DNA of 60,217 nucleotides, taken from positions 1 through 60,217 of the forward strand of contig NZ_AUKC01000024.1 of the NCBI RefSeq assembly GCF_000424545.1. Direction: 5' to 3'. The notes beneath the pieces were generated by a model. It worked only from the letters and a program-made list of their open reading frames with translations, ran no database searches and had not been told where the DNA came from. The number at the start of each line of letters is the position of its first letter. Position 1 is the stretch's first letter. Source of the DNA: Butyrivibrio sp. NC3005. Lineage in GTDB: Bacteria; Bacillota; Clostridia; Lachnospirales; Lachnospiraceae. Shown in pieces: positions 59,955 to 60,217 of the stretch. A program made the translations under genes and the position numbers.

Positions 59955-60023
59955 GAGCATTGACCTCCCTTTTTTGGTATAATGTCAATCGCCAAACCGA
60001 CATCCAGAAAGGAGCCAATGCTC
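59955..60023 (+). promoter_or_regulatory. Hairpin that could hide the transposase ribosome binding site
   Basis: GAGCATTG-ac-CTCC (59955-59968) pairs with GGAG-c-CAATGCTC (60011-60023), which contains the GGAG binding site and an ATG. The TATAAT lies between the arms, so only transcripts from outside would carry both arms. Confidence 0.65.
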
Positions 60024-60217
60024 ATGGACATTATACTTTATTTACTTCAGTTAATCCAATACCTTTATCAGCAGAATTGCTGGCTGATAAATTTTATCTG
60101 CAAATATATACCTTTAAAGCAATGGGCCTTTGATGATGCCCATTCTCCAAAATATCAAAAGTTCAAGATAGATGAGCTCCCTATTGTCGAAGAACCTCTC
60201 CCTAAGCTCAAATGGAA
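60024..60217 (+). CDS. Transposase N-terminus (3' partial)
   Basis: The frame starts at ATG 60024 (AAAGGAG, 9 bases upstream; the ATG at 60018 is too close) and stays open to the window end. MDIILYLLQLIQYLYQQNCW is hydrophobic/aromatic, followed by AFDDAHSPKYQKFKIDELPI. It is assigned to the transposase because of its place inside the IS ends and its match in strand and frame type to the open gene at base 1; the family is not recognisable from this part alone. Confidence 0.6.
   Translation, partial: MDIILYLLQLIQYLYQQNCWLINFICKYIPLKQWAFDDAHSPKYQKFKIDELPIVEEPLPKLKW

Larger units (their letters stand above)
59888..60217 (+). mobile_element. Insertion sequence, left-hand part (right part outside window)
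   Basis: Begins with GGTAGTGTCAAAT, the inverted counterpart of the end at 1252. Contains a promoter-like TATAAT (59978-59983), an inverted repeat that encloses it, and the first codons of a gene running out of the window. Presumed to be the same IS as at 1-1252. Confidence 0.7.

Noticed and set aside
1..60217. Closed circular molecule
   Set aside because: End and start fit one IS gene in strand and order, but the direct join is out of frame by one base, so circularity cannot be claimed.

Overview
The window reads as accessory (mobile) DNA of a low-GC Firmicute, most likely a Lachnospiraceae gut or rumen bacterium. The evidence is the gene families present: large serine recombinases of TnpX/TndX type, RepA_N/DUF6017, DUF5688, MobC/relaxase, the radical SAM mobile pair, and AGGAGG-type ribosome binding sites. 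No tRNA, rRNA or housekeeping locus was seen. Both ends of the window lie in copies of what looks like the same insertion sequence, so it is probably a contig bounded by repeats.

Layout. 1-12.9 kb is a graveyard of insertions and broken genes: IS ends, a group II intron cut short, ISLre2 and IS1182-like transposases, and fragments of LysR, cupin, RepA and Schlafen-type genes. Two AAA/Schlafen-type ATPase genes are intact. 12.9-14.8 kb holds a small defence-like run (GIY-YIG protein, small protein, AbiH). 14.9-18.2 kb is decayed conjugative-element DNA in which two modules with the same flanks (shared terminator, shared promoter) carry different genes. 18.3-21.9 kb carries a VbhA/Fic pair, a YoaP-like acetyltransferase, a MerR regulator and a 52-bp tandem repeat array.

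21.9-29.2 kb is one recombinase-type mobile element: recombinase (frameshifted), small ORF, sigma-like HTH, DUF4143 ATPase, XRE, zinc ribbon, RepA, DUF5688. 29.5-35.9 kb is cargo: radical SAM mobile pair with its MarR regulator, an MFS transporter, a DUF5714 protein, acetyltransferase/MarR, and small regulators. From 36.0 kb to the right end is a second, related element: intact recombinase, the same small ORF, sigma-like and XRE genes, the zinc ribbon, then a LexA-like repressor. Its mobilisation and replication end lies at 55.8-59.9 kb (relaxase, MobC, a linker gene, topoisomerase III).

The main cargo of the second element is an 11-gene, 14-kb minus-strand operon (55326 to 41015). Its gene order is XRE regulator, PAPS-reductase-like protein (DndC-like), DUF4007, large P-loop ATPase, cysteine desulfurase (DndA-like), PLD-nuclease/helicase fusion, small ORF, DndD-like SMC ATPase, Dnd-associated protein, a DUF4357 protein and an RpoD-like sigma factor. 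I infer a DNA phosphorothioation-type modification and restriction system with its own sigma factor. The DUF4357 protein and the sigma factor begin with the same roughly 50-residue domain, so the operon seems to carry a paired transcription module. DndB, DndFGH, SspB/E and a recognisable DndE are not seen.
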